This document shows, one piece after another, positions 5,250 to 5,324 of a stretch of DNA of 5,324 bases. Source of the DNA: Pseudomonadota bacterium (GTDB taxonomy: Bacteria > Pseudomonadota > Alphaproteobacteria > Rhodospirillales > Magnetospirillaceae). The stretch's first letter is position 1; each line of letters begins with the position of its first letter. The position numbers were made by a program, and so were the translations under genes. The stretch spans positions 1-5,324 of the forward strand of contig JAEZFE010000245.1 in NCBI GenBank assembly GCA_023437865.1, in the 5' to 3' direction. Under the pieces are notes generated by a model. That model saw only the letters and a list, made by a program, of their open reading frames with translations, was not told the origin of the DNA and did not search any database.

Positions 5250-5324
5250 TCCGGAGTAGCTCAGCGGTAGAGCAGCCGGCTGTTAACCGGCTGGTCGGGG
5301 GTTCGAATCCCTCCTCCGGAGCCA
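5250..5324 (+). tRNA. tRNA-Asn (anticodon GTT)
   Basis: A complete 75-base tRNA ends at the last base of the window. The acceptor TCCGGAG (5250-5256) pairs with CTCCGGA (5314-5320). The D-stem GCTC (5259-5262) pairs with GAGC (5270-5273). The anticodon stem GCCGG (5275-5279) pairs with CCGGC (5287-5291), with GTT at 5282-5284. The T-stem (5297-5301 with 5309-5313, one G-U) closes the loop TTCGAAT. The discriminator is G (5321) and CCA (5322-5324) is encoded. No separate promoter is seen in the 50-base spacer, so co-transcription with tRNA-Cys is likely. Confidence 0.97.

Overview
This GC-rich window carries the compact block of an alphaproteobacterial chromosome, most plausibly Rhodospirillales or a close relative. 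The evidence is the gene order on the minus strand: PCMT-like methyltransferase, then a TolC-family outer-membrane protein, then a PopZ/DUF2497 polar organiser, then valyl-tRNA synthetase (valS). From memory, this order recurs in alphaproteobacteria; in Caulobacter a type I secretion tolC homologue (rsaFb) also sits beside popZ. The genus-level guess is inference only.

Layout from left to right. Positions 1 to about 118 hold a piece of an AMP-binding (acyl-CoA synthetase or adenylation-domain) gene on the + strand, cut by the window edge on the left. It is joined at about 114-118 to the inside of valS on the minus strand. valS therefore starts normally at 1605 but breaks off after residue 497, without its KMSKS loop and anticodon-binding domain. 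Next come a strong intrinsic terminator (1654-1691), popZ (1714-2427), a short spacer with dyads (2428-2564), tolC (2565-3971) and a 287-base regulatory gap. That gap holds a likely tolC promoter, two dyads and the terminator of the next gene. The PCMT-like gene (4259-4912) follows. A 213-base divergent region with two good sigma-70-type promoters separates it from a + strand tRNA-Cys(GCA) and tRNA-Asn(GTT). The tRNA-Asn ends exactly at the right edge of the window.

The minus-strand genes look like neighbours with mostly separate transcription. The PCMT-like gene and popZ each end in a hairpin terminator, and tolC has its own promoter candidate. The genes serve different tasks: translation (valS and the tRNAs), polar organisation and chromosome segregation (popZ), and export across the outer membrane (tolC).

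The most notable observation is the abrupt acyl-CoA synthetase/valS chimera at the left end. An assembly or cloning join, or a real rearrangement, could explain it. Smaller points are a duplicated FliM-like DIDALF motif in the PopZ linker, a PCMT homologue lacking the usual catalytic-site serine motif, and several unexplained dyads. I see no convincing undescribed defence or mobile system.
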